A stretch of 64,000 bases of DNA, taken from contig CM072160.1 in NCBI GenBank assembly GCA_036850595.1, forward strand, positions 16,595,906-16,659,905. Reading direction: 5' to 3'. Within the stretch, counting starts at the first letter, position 1, and every line of letters begins with the position of its first letter. The translations under genes and the position numbers were made by a program. This DNA comes from Rhyacichthys aspro. Its lineage: Eukaryota > Chordata > Actinopteri > Gobiiformes > Rhyacichthyidae. Shown piece by piece: positions 1 through 13,230 of the stretch. The notes under the pieces were generated by a model that was not told the origin of the DNA, ran no database searches, and worked only from the letters and a program-made list of their open reading frames with translations.

Positions 1-175
1 TTAATTGGAAATGAGCAGGTTTTATTTATTTGAATGTTGCAGCAAAAATGAAATCCATTAAAAACCTGTTCAAATCCAATTAAAATGTCAAAAATATCAC
101 CTAGTAAATGTACTCAAGGGCCACATAAAACATTGCAAAGGGCCACATTTGTTTGGCGTTTGTTTGACATGTGTG
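1..175 (-). mobile_element. Foldback hAT-like element, copy A (cut by window start)
   Basis: This is the end of a copy of the foldback hAT-like family found five more times in the window. It holds two or three 21-bp-type units (AAACCTGTTCAAATCC), then the conserved subterminal GGCCACATAAAACATTGCAAAGG-like stretch, then the terminal TTTGACATGTGTG that is the reverse complement of the left end of the other copies. The other end lies outside the window. By analogy with the complete copies, the 8 bases after the end (176-183, GTATAGGA) should be one half of a target-site duplication. Family assignment is by internal comparison; the superfamily call rests on the 8-bp duplications of the complete copies. 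Confidence 0.75.
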
Positions 176-183
176 GTATAGGA

Positions 184-1582
184 GAATGGCATAAATCCTT
201 AACTTAAAACGGGTCTAAAATAATAAGTTAGAATGTAAGTACAGGAGATGAAAGTAGCAGGCGTAACGGTGGAAGGTACACACTGTGAGGTCTTGTAACA
301 GGTAAACTAATGTGTGACCACTACTTTTTACAGTGCACACACATTCAGATGCCACTACAGAATAGACAAGGCCCTAAAGTGGAGTTGTTTTGGACGGCTA
401 TGGTTGAATAAGCCTTTGTTTTCTCTGCACTGCTGTTCTTCCTGTTTCTTCTGCATTACCACCACTACAGAGTGCAGAGTAACTATGCATTAACTCTTTT
501 TTTCAATGTCTAAGAGCACAAATAGAACAGTAATATGAATGTTAAACACCTTAAAACTAAAGAGGACATCAACTTTATTATTAACTGTCAGAACTGACTT
601 AAATATTGTTCCAAAGCCTGACTGTCTTCTGGTAAAAAAACGAGGTGTGATTTTAGCATAGTCTACTGTACAAGTTAGGATTTAATTAGATAAGTCAGCA
701 ACATGCAGGGTATACATAAGTGACACTGACAACATTATTATATGATTAAAATGGTATTGAGATCACTGTTGGGGTGATGGGTATGTCTTGTTGTGGAAAC
801 GGTTCATGAAAGAAAAAAAAGTAAATAAAAATGTTGTTTCCGAAGCCTGTTGTGAGTAAACAAGCAGGAAGGAAGCTCCTCTGCTGCACTCAGATGACTC
901 TATGTGAAATCCACCAACACATCCATGAGGCTGTTGACTGAAGGTGCCAGAATGTCAGCATGAATACTTTTGACACTATTTTTACAGCAGCTCATGTCTT
1001 TCTCGGGAGTGCATCCGAATGTAGACACTGCATGGTCTGATTTTATCATGTGGATAGTTAGTGCAGATCTGGATCACGCTCCCTGTTCTCCTTCAGTAAA
1101 TCTGTCAGACACATTGCTTTCCTCCTGGCTGCCTCTGGCCCGTATACCTGTCTATATCAGCTCAAAACTGCTCCCAGTGATGGATAATGTGTTTGGACAA
1201 ACATATCTCCAAAATCACTGCAGGTGAATGCCACAGTTTACAGCTGCATGCTTCCCATCAGGACACAAATACCCACTTAATGACTCACGCTGACACTGCA
1301 TTCATAATTGTCAGCAGGCCCTCATACATCATCATTTTCGCGACAAAATGGAACAATTGCCAATATCTCTGGGAATAAAATACGTTTTATGTGAGAAAAT
1401 GCACTGTTGTGTATAAAAAATGAAAAAGAAAATGGAAATCATGCATCATGTAAAGAATAGAGCAAGATGGCCACTGATGGAGTTAAAGCTACATTTAATT
1501 GTTTTCGTCAATCAACAATACTGCATATGTTTTCATACATAATACCCTTGTGGACCCTACTGTTATTGGAAATTCCTGGGAG
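184..1582. other. Intergenic, no gene seen
   Basis: Unique-looking AT-rich sequence. The open frames at 970-1227 and 1187-1378 overlap, have no recognisable domain and no splice-supported continuation. I see no RNA gene here. Confidence 0.5.
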
Positions 1583-1875
1583 CCTAATGTGTAGATTAGA
1601 TTAGATTAGATTAGTCTTTATTGTCATTGCACATTTCTATACAACCAAATTCCCTTTGAGAGCAGTCCTTTACACAGCAGCAGCAGGGTACACTTTTATG
1701 AAATAAATAGGATTAATTAAATACAGAATAAAAAGGATCAAAATGGCCATTAAATGTAGGTGTGAAGTAAAAAGTGCATAATGTAGTAAGTGCAGCATAA
1801 ACACAAATCAGTCTTTGGTTTCCAACAGGGCTCTCACAGCCCTCGGAAAGAAACTGTGTAAACTTTAAGAGTAAA
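1583..1875 (-). repeat. LINE-like 3' tail fragment
   Basis: The segment opens with a short ATTAG pentamer run followed by TCTTTATTGTCATTGCAC. Read on the minus strand this is the CAATGACAATAAAGA plus pentamer-tail ending common to fish interspersed repeats, probably non-LTR retrotransposon 3' ends. The region to about 1870 matches the remembered body of such repeats only in outline. A similar tail occurs on the plus strand at 43398-43467. The tail class is seen in the sequence; the family is not established. Confidence 0.45.
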
Positions 1876-2130
1876 GAGGTTTAGTGGTTGGTGGAGGGAC
1901 CATATACAAGCAACTTTAAGAGTAAGTGTAAGAAAATGTTTATGATTAGTTTTGGTTTTAAGACACATCTAAAATAGAGATTTGAAACTGCATCGAACAT
2001 AGTGGAACTTTCATTCATTTCGATTACTGTACAAGTGCCCAGAGCACCTTGTTTTGCTTTTGTGTTTTGTTTTTTTGCTAAATTTCTACAAATGCCACAC
2101 AAATTTGGACCTTTTGCCATCTCCATCAAG

Positions 2131-2362
2131 CATAACATTATGACCACCTGCTTATATTGTGTTGGTCCACCTTTTGCACCAAAACGCCCCACAAGAAATC
2201 AAGTTTTGGAGATGCTCTGACCCACTCGTCCAGGCTTCACGATTCTGCCCCAAGTCCTTACACTTCCATTTTTCCTGCTTCAACACAAATGTTCACCTGC
2301 TGCCTTATATATCCCACTCACCAAAAGCTGCCATGATGAAGAGATAATCAGTGTTATGTCTT
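2131..2362. repeat. Common fish interspersed repeat (unclassified)
   Basis: Recognised by the words CATAACATTATGACCACCTGC near the start, GGAGATGCTCTGACCCA in the middle and GATGAAGAGATAATCAGTG near the end. I remember these as a widespread repeat in teleost genomes. The copy is diverged. It explains the small overlapping open frames at 2002-2347, which are not genes. I cannot assign a superfamily from sequence alone. Confidence 0.5.
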
Positions 2363-2375
2363 ATCAGTGTATTAC

Positions 2376-5345
2376 TCAAAGGTGACTGCCGGACAACTGA
2401 GCTTCACTGGCTCTGCCCCAAATGAGCAAAAGCAAAAACCGCCAGTCCTAAAATAATAACTGTGACTTAGAGAAGTTCAAGTCTGGCCTGGTTTACAGTG
2501 ACTTATTAAGACTCCCAGCAGCTCTTTTAAATCCGATAAGAACAAAGGATGGTGAGATCAACAGTGGATATGTGTCTAAAGCCTTTTAAAGTGAATGTTA
2601 ATTGAATTCCCTCCATGAGCTATTCAGGCTTATTTTTATCCCAAATTGTACTGTATATGCTTGTGCAGTCATGCTATTACATAAGTACCAGGGTAATTCT
2701 GTATTTATGCGTCTGGGTTTTATTGGATTGTTGAAGTTTTTTGGAGGTGATTATAAATAATTGATGGTGTGCTTTTGACTAAGGTCTTCCTACAAAACCT
2801 TTTTTAAGTCAGATGATCAAAACTTGCGTTACCGCTCGTCCACAGTGAGGTCAGCTGGTTGCAACAGTTCAGAGTTTTTGTTTTGTAATTATTTGCAGTG
2901 ATCGTCAGCTGTTTCCACCACCTGAGCAACGTCAACATTAGCCTATAGCACTTTTATCCGATTTCAGAAAAAAAAAAAAAACAATTAGACCGCCCTGATG
3001 CCAATAGACAGTGGGCCAAATCGCCTTTCACCCACAACAAACCGGGGTGACATCAGAAAACCCAAAGCAGGGCCTGGATGAGGGCTTCCAGCTGTGATCA
3101 GCTCCCCTTTAGCCCCCCAGTGTGGAGGGATTCAGAGGGATCAGCAGGACAGGAAAGGGACTTTGAGGTTTTTTTGTTTTTTTTCTAGTCAGCACTGGTG
3201 TTTTCCCTCACACATCCCGGATAGACCTGGAATCTTCTGGATGCGGGATTTGTGTTTGGGCTGAACTAATTGAGTCCCCTAAAAACCTTGCCACCCTGAC
3301 TCCTGGACAGTGTTGGCGCGCACAAACCACATAAATCTGCACGCGCTCACAAATGTGTGCACGCTTCATTTTGTCTTTTTCTGTGCCAAGCCTAATCCTC
3401 CCTTACCAGCAACAGAAAAAAAAAAAAAAAAAAACACGAAGCAGCGAGTGAGAGAATCTCCTCCCTTTATTCACTTCCAATTCACTTTTCAATTTCAAGG
3501 TGCTTTATTGGCAGGGCTTTGCTTGAGAGATGCCAAGACAATTAACAGCACGCACACATCGCAGAAAGAAACAAAAAAGTAGCATTATACTATAGCAAAC
3601 AACACAATCAGAAAATACTAATAAGCTTTGAAATGATTCCAGTTCGCGTTCTATTCTCTGGGGTATGGTACAGGATTTTCCCGGGCTTTTCTAATTGCAA
3701 TGGGGCATGGAAAGTGCTCCACCAAATTGTGTAAACACATGTGGAAGCAAAGAGCGGCAGCAATGGAAGACTGATCACAGCAAATGAGTTTCCCGGGAAA
3801 TGATTGGACGCCTGTGATTGCCCAAATGTAAATCACCTTATCGTGACACCTGAGTACACAGCCGGCTAATGCTTAGACTATGGAGAACGTAATGTATTAA
3901 AAAGATAAAGAATTGCCGGTGCGACCTGGAGAATTGGAAGTAGATAATTTGTAACCACACGGCGGACTAAGTGTTTGATGTTCTCTGAATGGAGCTCTGG
4001 AGTTAATTTTCAATTCTCTTTGAAAGTGAGTCAAATAATGAATTTTGAGAACAACAGAAGACTGCAGTAACATTTTAGAAGAGTTTGAGTCAAGGGTCAA
4101 AACGTGGTATAGAATGATATGTGCACCATGAAGCGACTGGGTGAACTTTGCTGTACTTTATACCTTCAGACAATCATTCTTTATTCTCTTTGCAGTATAT
4201 CATATAATGTTATGAAACTGTGTAACCTTACTTCCTGTTTTACATACAAACATTAACAGCTTTTGTAATATATTATGGAATGCGAATGGTTTGGCTTTCA
4301 CTTCCTGTGTATTTCTGTTTAACTATTTAACAAATTCAAAAAAAAAAAAAAAAAAAATTTTCATTTCACAGTTTTCCAGGACTAAGTCATTGGGGGCAGC
4401 AGGCCAATCAGATACCTAGGTCTCCTTGCCTGAAGGTGTCCCAGGGGGATGTAAGGTGCTCCCAGGGCATCCACTAGTTGTCTCAGGTGCAATCTCATCT
4501 AAGAAACATGACTTTTCTATTTCAAATACATAGCCTACATGTAAATTTAGTTGTTTTTTTTATTTTAAATCAAACAAACCAGAAACTGCACTGTTACAGA
4601 GATGAGGAAGCTAGACAAGTTTCACTGTGACTTATGTCTTTTATCTCTTTTTTTTTTGTCATAAGATTATAAACGCACGAAATCTCACAATACTAGCATT
4701 AGCATGTAATAAATGCCCCTCTCCATTGTCATTTTTTGTAACTTTTGTGTTTTTCTTGATAACCTAAACTTACAACATGTGCAAAATTTGCGAGCATAAC
4801 CTAAAAGACAGTAGCAAAGAACTATCTGCACCAAAAACAAAGTAAACTAACAAAAAGCACTAAATGCACTGTGTCTGTCACACTCTTGTTATGAACCATG
4901 TCAGAAAATAATAATATATTTAGCTTTATTTAACTGTATTTAGTCAGTTAGACAAACAATTTAAGTAAAAGAGAGGTTTAATGTGTACTTCATATAATCA
5001 AAAATGCCAAACTAATAGCAAACAAGGTGAGGGAAAACAAAAAAAAGATCTGAACCCTGACTGAGATGATGGAACGGTATAAAAATAAAGCCTCTACCTG
5101 TCATTGAGAGGTGTGTGCTGAGGTGGCTGACAATTACTCTAATAGCTGCGTGTGCGTTTTGATGCGGCCGCTGTACAGCACGGCTTTAACCACTTGACAT
5201 TTGGGAAGTACTTTCATTAAGTTGGACGGCGCTCTCAGACAGTTATGATGACGGAGCTTTGCGCGTTATCCCAGTAAATACTGTGTCCGTCTTGGATCAA
5301 TAACAGCCTAATCCCTCGATGGCTTACAGCACTCATGCACACCTT
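2376..5345. other. Intergenic; possible conserved non-coding block at 3560-4100
   Basis: No gene supported. Poly-A/T tracts lie near 2968, 3416 and 4338. The stretch 3560-4100 is less AT-biased and free of recognisable repeats, with a complex unique texture like a regulatory conserved element, but only comparison with other fish could show that. Open frames at 3651-3836 and 3897-4100 have no domain features. Confidence 0.4.
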
Positions 5346-5372
5346 CACACACATACACACACACACACACAC
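5346..5372. repeat. (AC)n microsatellite
   Basis: A short dinucleotide run of CA/AC with one T interruption, about 27 bases. The minus-strand open frame across it (5235-5444) contains a CVCVCMC-type stretch generated by the repeat and is not a gene. Confidence 0.9.
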
Positions 5373-5574
5373 CTGCATGCAGCACATCAGTCGGAGTTTA
5401 ATCCTCACTACGGCTACTGGGTCATCTGCCCTGGAGCCTTGCAATGCATTAGAGACGATTTGGAAGGTAATTTAGATCTGAAAATGAGAAAATAAAAACA
5501 CAGGAAAGTGAAAAGATCAATACATAGAGCAAGCACTGATTTTGGAGCATATGCTTATTTATCTGTTTGGAACA

Positions 5575-6175
5575 AAAGACATGACTGAGACCAAATTGAC
5601 ACTAAGACCAAGATAAGATGTTAATTTTGCAGCAATTTTAATTTTGTCATAATTTAGTCATCTAATCCTTATTAGTTGTTGTCTAGTTTTAGTCGACTAA
5701 ATATAAGGATTTAATGATATCGACAATTGATTTAGTCACCAAAATATAAAGAGTAATCCATTTTAACTGTTTTTTTTTTTTTTTTTTTCTTAAGTACGAA
5801 TTTCTACCTGAATGAATTGAAACTACTACTGCTCTGTTAAGGCTGGTATTGAGGTCCAAAGCGGTAACACTGTTAGATATTTTAAAGCTCTTCTCTTTTC
5901 ATCTCCTGTCGTCTTCCCGTGGCTCTAATAAATATTTGTCTGACATCACTTTGGCGACACTCAAAAACGTTAGTTCTGATTGGATCTCTTCTTAACTCGT
6001 CCCTTTCTCGTCTTTTTGATTGGTTTTCGTCTCTGTCTGTTCATTTTCGTTTCGTTTTTATTCGTTGACAAAAGGGTTGATACATTAGGCAGGATTTTCG
6101 TTCTCATTAATTACGTTTTATTTAGTTTTCAGCCAAAATATGTCGTTGACAAAAACTAAAAGGAACACTGCATAA
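5575..6175. repeat. Probable decayed DNA-transposon-like repeat
   Basis: The stretch contains TAGTTTTAGTCGACTAAATA early and, near the end, CGTTTTTATTCGTTGACAAA and GTCGTTGACAAAAACTAAA. These ACTAAAA / TTTAGTCGACTAAA-type words resemble a common fish non-autonomous repeat. A poly-T tract at 5770-5789 interrupts it. No target-site duplication could be fixed, so boundaries are approximate and the class is uncertain. Confidence 0.35.
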
Positions 6176-7938
6176 GACTAATGCTTTTTATGGACTAAAA
6201 GTGAAGACCATGAAAGCATTATCTATGAGAAATGAAATGCATAGGGATACAGGCTTGTCTCTGTGTAAGTCAGATACCATGCTGAGTGAAAATGAGCTCT
6301 ATATTAACCCTTTTCACACTAACCAGGTGCCATGTTGGTTATAGTTTCCAAATCTAATCATGAACCGACTGACGTGTTCACACCAAAAAACAACTTCTAA
6401 CTAAGGTTTGTCATGTTGTCTTCAAGCTCTTTGGAGAAAAGTATCGGAAGTGTAGTAAAGGAGAAACAACTCATGGAACTTGAACAAATGTGATCATCTC
6501 AAGCTCTCGTTAGAAAAGAATAACACCATTAAAAGAAAACTGCACACAAAGGTCACAGTAAATGCCTCCAAGATGCATAGTATTCAAAGTAAAGCTTTTA
6601 TATACTTCTTTATATCGTAGAATCATAGTCCTTCCTGATCCCAACAGTGACTCCGAACTGCTCATTGCATGTTTCACTTGTGTTAGTCTCAATGATCAGT
6701 ATGTGGCTTTTCAATTGACCTGGTTTTGTCTGAATCATGAGCATGCATGCCTGTGGCAAAATCAAACACTGGTTAAGGCACTCAATAGACACTTGGTGTG
6801 CTCACTATTAAATTAAGCAAATGAGTGCAAAATTGTGCTCTGCTTTAAACAATGATATCCAATAATATTCTGAATTCCTATCACATATATAACTAGAAAT
6901 GAAGTGTTCGGTGTAATATAAAACACTGATGCTGGGGGAGAATATAAGTGGAAAACCCCCAAAAAAATTATAATGAGCAGAGTGATGTAGTAGCATATGT
7001 ACGAGTTTGATAGAGCTCCTTCTCCTTTCTTCCTACAGCCTTTGACACACTGGTCGCACACCATCAGCGTTACACTTTAATGGGCCTGCGTTTGCGTGTT
7101 GCTAGTGCATTTCTGGTTAGCCAGCCCAGGGCTACTGGTGGAGCGGTTGCCATGGAGTTTTGACATGATTTCATAAATGAGAATAGATGAGTCTGGGAAG
7201 TCAATATGGGCTGAAGCCGCTGAAGGGTGTTATGGGTTGGGGAAAGAAAAAAAAAGAAAGGAAAAAATTAACACCGCTCCATTGGAATAACCTCCACTTC
7301 CTGCTGAGTCACACATGCACATGTTTGAGAGCACGAGGACGCTCTCACGAGTGCTGATACACGCCACAAGAGGCTCATGGAGGCAGTCGGCAAAGACGTC
7401 AGAAGAAGTGACATTTAAAGCATCTTCCTGGTGGTGTAAACCTTATGCTTCACACATTTCATTCACTTCAGTTTACGACAAAAGCATTCAGCAGTAAACA
7501 GTCGATAGGAACAATGGCAAATTTGCTGGAGAAGAAATTCTTGGGGAAGTGTAAGTATGACAGGAGGAAAAGTAGAATAACGAATAGACTTGTTCTTGTA
7601 GTTAAAGTAAACTTTCCGGAGTCAATATGCCTATGTTGTCACAATATTAATGGGAAAGTCTTAAGATTATATCAACTTGTAAGTCTTCTGGAGTTCATTC
7701 AAGGCCCTGCCCTGTTTTTTTGCCACTGCTCATTCATTGTAAAAGCACATCTGGGGAGATTCATGCGGCTGTTTTAAGAAAATTAAGTGATTTTTTTTTT
7801 TTTTTTTTTTCTGTGGAAATCACTATTATTAACAATTGTTTGGTGAATTTTTCGTACAGACTTGACACTTTCCAAATGACCCATTAGTGCATTAGTGGAT
7901 GGTCAAATAGTAACAGTCTCTATATGAGTTAAACAATA
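6176..7938. other. Intergenic, no gene seen
   Basis: Unique-looking sequence with small opposing open frames at 6510-7064 and 7315-7777. They overlap one another on both strands and show no domain, signal or splice pattern. A poly-T tract lies near 7792. Confidence 0.5.
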
Positions 7939-7946
7939 ATCTAGAG

Positions 7947-8371
7947 CACACATGTCAAACTTAAGGCCCGGGGGCCAAATGCGGCCCTTTGCACTGTTTT
8001 ATGTGGCCCTTCAGTACATTTAGTAGTTTACATTTTTGGCACTAGGTAAAATTCAAACAGGTTTTAGATAGATTTGAACAGGTTTTAGATGGTTTTGATT
8101 TTTGCTACAAAGATTAACCTACCACTACTACCTATTACAACCTGTTTAAATCCAACTAAATCCTGTCCAAATCTGACGAAAACCTGTTCAAATCTATCTA
8201 AATCCTGTACAAATCCACCAAAATCCTGTTCAAATCCAACTAAAACCTGTCCAAATCTGACTAAAACCTGTTCAGGATACAATCTCTCAAAATTTAATCT
8301 CCATCTTCGGCCCCTGAAAGGATTATTATTGACTATTGTGGCCCCTCACCACTTTGAGTTTGACACCTTTG
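7947..8371 (+). mobile_element. Foldback hAT-like element, copy B (complete, TSD ATCTAGAG)
   Basis: A complete 425-bp copy flanked by the perfect 8-bp duplication ATCTAGAG at 7939-7946 and 8372-8379. The ends are CACACATGTCAAACT and, reading inward from the right, CAAAGGTGTCAAACT. Inside the left end is GGCCCGGGGGCCAAATGCGG; inside the right end is GGCCCCTGAAAGGATT. The interior has a short left arm of AGGTTTTAGAT-type 21-bp units, a spacer with GCTACAAAGAT, and a longer right arm of the reverse-complement units (AAATCTGACTAAAACCTGTTC-like), so the element can fold on itself. There is no transposase; it is non-autonomous. The 8-bp duplication is the hAT hallmark. Confidence 0.85.
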
Positions 8372-8379
8372 ATCTAGAG

Positions 8380-9253
8380 TGTTAAAGATCAGCAATATTC
8401 ATGAATGTTAACAGTTGCAATAATTGGTGATTGTAAATGTTATGTTTTTACTATTATATATGGAGTGTACTGAACTCAGATTGAGCAGTCCAATGTAGAC
8501 AATGTAAAAGTGTTGAAATTCAGACGGAGTTTCGCTTTAAAGTTGTGCTGTGGAAGGGATTATGGAGTTCTCTCTTTGCTGAGCTGGCACATGGCAAGCT
8601 TAATCTCCCAAATAAATCAATTCATTTCTTTCAATATCACTCAGAACATCAACAAAAACAAGGTAATATCCATGTGATACAATTACATTCAATATACCGG
8701 AAACAACCCCTGACTTTCTTCTACGATATAAAAACCTGCAGTTGAGTAGATGATTCTGAAAGCTCATAGAGAATCTCACACGACTTATTATGAGAAAAGA
8801 TTCACACTTTTTTATAGTTGAGGAGTTAAATGTTTTGCACCTACAGTGAGTCCAAGTGTCTACATAATATTCTGCTATGGATAAAACTTTATTTTACAGA
8901 GAAAGATGAAAACTCTCAGAGACTGGGTTCCCCTTTTTAAAGTTCCTTGTAATAGCTGGTGTCAGGGGCACACAGAGATGATGCATTTGGATTTTGAGCA
9001 GACGGTTAACTGACAGCGTACTGGGAGATTAATGGACAAACACACCAAAGCAGCGTGAGGCAGAGTGAATGAGGGGCTTTGGGAGTGATGTGTAGAGGAC
9101 AGCAGACGGGGGGCGCCCTTGAACTTGGAAACTCTCTAAACTGTGTTTGGGAGCAGCTAGTAAAGGTTAAACAGTGAAGTCATCCTCAAACTGATTCTAC
9201 AAAACGGATGGATGAGTTTAAAATCAGGCATGTCACATCCAAGGAATTACAAA
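8380..9253. other. Intergenic, no gene seen
   Basis: No repeat family or gene recognised. The open frame at 8545-8745 has no supporting features. Confidence 0.5.
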
Positions 9254-9512
9254 CAGTGCAGTGAAAAAAGTGTTTGCCCTTTTTTTCTGATTTTTTATTT
9301 AATTTTTTTTAATTTTTGTCACACTCAATTGTTTTAGATCATCAAACAAATGTAAATATTAGAGAAAGATAACTCCAGTAAACACAAAATGCAGTTTTTA
9401 AGTAATGATTTCATTTATAAAGGGGAAAAGAGGTATTTAAATTTGTTAAGTTTGACAAATACACAAAAAAATAAGAAATCAAGAAGGGGGCAAATACTTT
9501 TTCACAGCACCA
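9254..9512. mobile_element. Short non-autonomous Tc1-like element
   Basis: About 260 bp bounded by inverted ends: CAGTGCAGTGAAAAAAGTG on the left and, reversed from the right, GGTGCTGTGAAAAAGTATTT. Interior words such as ATCATCAAACAAATGTAAAT and AACACAAAATGCAGTTTTTA are typical of the ends of fish Tc1-like transposons as I remember them. The right end resembles the right end of the transposase remnant at 34979-35354 (TTTTTCACAGCAC), suggesting a related family. No coding sequence remains. A clean TA duplication is not visible on both sides. Confidence 0.65.
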
Positions 9513-11338
9513 TATGGCAGCCTCAGTGGGTCAAAAGTCAATCTTTTAATTCCTACATACATACTTAATGTCGAATCCATTTCAGTTCAAACCTAAATAC
9601 TCAAGATAAAGATTGTAATAGGGTTATGTATTATTCAGATGATTCATGATCTATATTTTAGATTTTCCATGACGCATATGGACCCCGTGCGCACGCAGCA
9701 AGAAGCATTGAAAACAGTCTTTAAATGTGACTTGCTGGCACTTTTTCTTTCGTTTTTGTTGTTTCATTGAACTCCTTTTATTTAAATCACGCTCTGTGAC
9801 AATGACACTAAGCGGAAAACGTTCTTAAATAGGCCTCTTTTCCAAAATTGCAATGATTCCAACAAGTCTCATGACAAGATTTACTTTTTTCGGCGCCGCT
9901 GTGAATAATGAGAACTGTTTGGCCCTGAGGATGTAACATGCAAATTTGTTTCATTCACAGCAGCCTTTTACATCAACTGGATTTCTTTTAAAGCTTTGGT
10001 GTCTGCGGGTGGCGCTCTGCTCCCAACTTAAAATCAACAATGCCTTTCTTAAAATCTCCTTTCAACCTCTTGGCTTAATTCTCCGTACCTGTTTTTATGA
10101 ATTCTGCTCTCTGGTGCTGGCTCTTTATTAAATGGCAGAGAGCGTGGAAAGCAGTGGGTGGTGTTGGTAATGAACTGTAATCCCTGTCTCCCATCCATCC
10201 AGCCAACCCACTGTTCCTCACACAGGACGATATTTGATGTTTGGCACTTACACGGGTAGATATGACTTTAAAGTTACTGCTGAAGATGTAAAAAACATGA
10301 AATGATGCGGCATTTATGTGGTTTTAGTATTTCGTAGCCCTCATCCTTACACAAAGAGAAATGGAGAGCTAACGTTTAATTATAGGCTACTTTACTTACC
10401 ATTGAGTCATTTGGAAATCTTAACACTCGAGTTTAAGAGTTGAAAGGGCATCATCAAAACAAAATCAGAGAAACGACTTAAAAACTGCTTCCAAAAAAAC
10501 ACATAGATTTTTAGATCATTTTTTTCTTTTTAAACTTTTTTATGAGGGACTCAAACAGCAGACATACTAGTTAGCAATTAGCAATTCTGTAATATTTTTA
10601 ATGATTCTCCTTTGTTTGACTAAGTTTATGGCAAGTTGCCCATCAACAGTATAAACTGAATTATGTGTTATGCATCTAAATGAAATTCTAGTTACTATTA
10701 CCCCAGTTCCACTTAGATGTTTACCTGCATTTTAAAACTGCGGCTAATAATTCAAATCTATCCATTGTAATATAACACTGGCCTACTGTCCGCTACATAA
10801 AACACATCAATTTCTGTATTAGTTGTAACACACTGTTTTGCATTATCAGAGTGAAAAAATATATAATTGGCTTTTAATAAGTGGCTTTTATGTTTTTGAT
10901 AACCAGCTATTGAAAAGAGCTCATTTAAAAGCAAAAAAATGACTCATTTTGAGCACAACTATGTTATTTGTAACCTTCAGTAAGTTGTTTAAGAGCAAAT
11001 GGAGTTAAACAGACCATTTAATCAAGGTCAAGGAAGCTTGGTCAGAATGATGAATGAATTAATGGTGTGAGTCAGACTCTTAATCCAAAAATGTCACAAA
11101 ATAGTCAGTATTTTTTTATTTTATTTTGATTCTGTGTTATTATCTGAAATGTAACACAGTTTAAAGGGGAAGGTCAACTTGAATGAACATTTGAATGTTT
11201 TTCTGCTGCGTACAGTTTTGAAAAATATCTTGTTTTGGTCGGAATACAGAATGTTCAAAACTCGACTTGTTAACTTGTGACAGAGGGTTTTTTAGTTTTG
11301 CACAAACAAGGTGGTTCAATAAAGTTTTAATTTGGTTT
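9513..11338. other. Intergenic, no gene seen
   Basis: AT-rich, unique-looking sequence. Open frames at 9946-10131 and 11161-11346 carry no domain. Nothing else recognised. Confidence 0.5.
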
Positions 11339-11617
11339 GGTAACACTTTAGACTAACTCACACTATTGAGCATTAGTTGAGTATTTGTAACAACTTAATT
11401 GACAAACCATTAATCCAACATTAATTATCACTATTATGTTATAAACTATGTTATGTATGTGTTAATGTTTTAGTCTTAACAATGTACCCACGTAAAATTA
11501 TACATATTAGTGATATTTCAGTGTCTATAAATAGTTTATTTATTAATAAATTGTTAATTACACATCTATTAATGCTTAACTTCTGTTTTATTGCGTGAGT
11601 TGTTATAAAGTGTTACT
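11339..11617. mobile_element. MITE-like element with GGTAACACTTTA ends
   Basis: A 279-bp AT-rich segment begins GGTAACACTTTA and ends TAAAGTGTTACT, a near-perfect terminal inverted repeat. Between them are many short TTAAT/ATTAAT words and no coding potential. This end motif is common among short fish DNA elements. A target duplication could not be fixed, so the superfamily is open. Confidence 0.6.
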
Positions 11618-13230
11618 AAACGTTTCAGCTTTTCAGTGAATGTTGAGTTTTGGTGCCTTTTATAAGCATTGAACTGCAGATTTTGCAGCCTGGCTAGATA
11701 TACCCTGACCTTGCAATTGGGTCCAGACTCCCTTCCCTCCACAACATGTTTAACAAGCTGAAATACTGTTGTACTAATTATAACCATTTATCTGAAATGG
11801 GTCAGGGTTTATGTGATATTTTGTTTACTCAAAAACAGTTTGGTCTGTGTATGTTGATTCTGACCCTTAGAAATCCATTGCTGGTCAGGCTATTTGTTCT
11901 CTATCTATCTATCCATCCATCCATCCATCCAGAACCATGTAGGAGGTTTTTCTACAGAAACCCTTTGCAAAGAGCATGTATTTTTTATGAATACCTGGAG
12001 ATGACTAGATGAATCACTTAACAATATCCACCTCTCACAGGGTAATTTAATCCAATAAGAACAACTCCATATTGTTAACATTTGAAACAGTCAAATTGTT
12101 GCTTCATCGTCAAACCTTAAACACACACATGATGGCCAGTTCTCCTAAATATGTATGACATTGTGCTTTTGAACTCACCAATCGAACAAGCTGTCTTTTA
12201 ATTGAACTGCTTTTCCAGAAAATGTTTGAGATGCTTCACAAAACCGTTTAAATCCATGTGAGAAGAGGTTTGAAAAGAGCCCTTATTTGACTTCAACGGT
12301 TTCCTATTTCCATGTGCAGTCTTCAAGTGTGACTCAGAGTTGTGTTTGAAATAGGTATATAGTCGGCCATGTCATTGTCATTTGCCAACACAAAGTCAGA
12401 GTGGATAGAGATAGAGATAAAACTGAATAAAAGAGAGTCAGAGAAAAGGGAGCACATGCCATTGCTTTGGATTAAATGTTAAAATATTAAATATATAAAG
12501 CTATCCGTCCCCTATAGCTGCAGCTTTCAATCTCTACCTGAATTCAGCCGAGGCCCTGGGGGAAGTGGAGCCGCATGTCGATGGATGGATGAAACAGCAG
12601 CCCCACATGAGACACCAGTTGAGAGACAAGTAGATGATGGAATTGGGTGGAATAGGTTCTGCTTGAGTCAAGGTTGAAAGGTACTGAAGAGACAGGGGGA
12701 TAAAAAAAAAAAATCTCCTGGACAGGTAAAGAGTGATGTGTAGAGGTGTAGAGCCTTCCATCAGAACAGCTTAAAACCACAATTTAAAATCACAAAAATG
12801 TAAATTTAAAATATTCAAAAAACAGTTGGAGAAAGCTAATGAGCTCCATTAGCCAAATGTGAACAAAGTTAAAGCTGAAGGCAACGTGCTTCTCCATGAG
12901 ATGATAAGTGGATATTTCTTTGCTTTGGTTGGGCTCTGTGTGAAATCTCTTACACTGGTCTCAGGCTTTGATCATCCTCATTAAAATATGCAGATATGAC
13001 TTTAGTTGTGTGTTGCCTCACTGTGGTTTATTACAGCACAAGGACATTTAAAACAGTGATTTAGGGCACAGTCACACGAGGGTCATTTGTCCCTGTCCCT
13101 CACTGTCTCACCTTCAGACCTGGGCCTGGGCCTTGGGGACGTAACCTCTGGCTGCGGACCTGGATGTATGTCTGATACATGGGCTGTTTCGTTCATTTAA
13201 AGCACTGTGTCTGCCTTTTACAGTGTAGAG
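11618..13230. other. Intergenic, no gene seen
   Basis: Contains a short CCAT/CTAT tetranucleotide run around 11901-11932 and otherwise unique-looking sequence. Open frames at 11569-11787, 11746-12012 and 12534-12780 overlap each other in different frames or strands and lack features. Confidence 0.5.
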
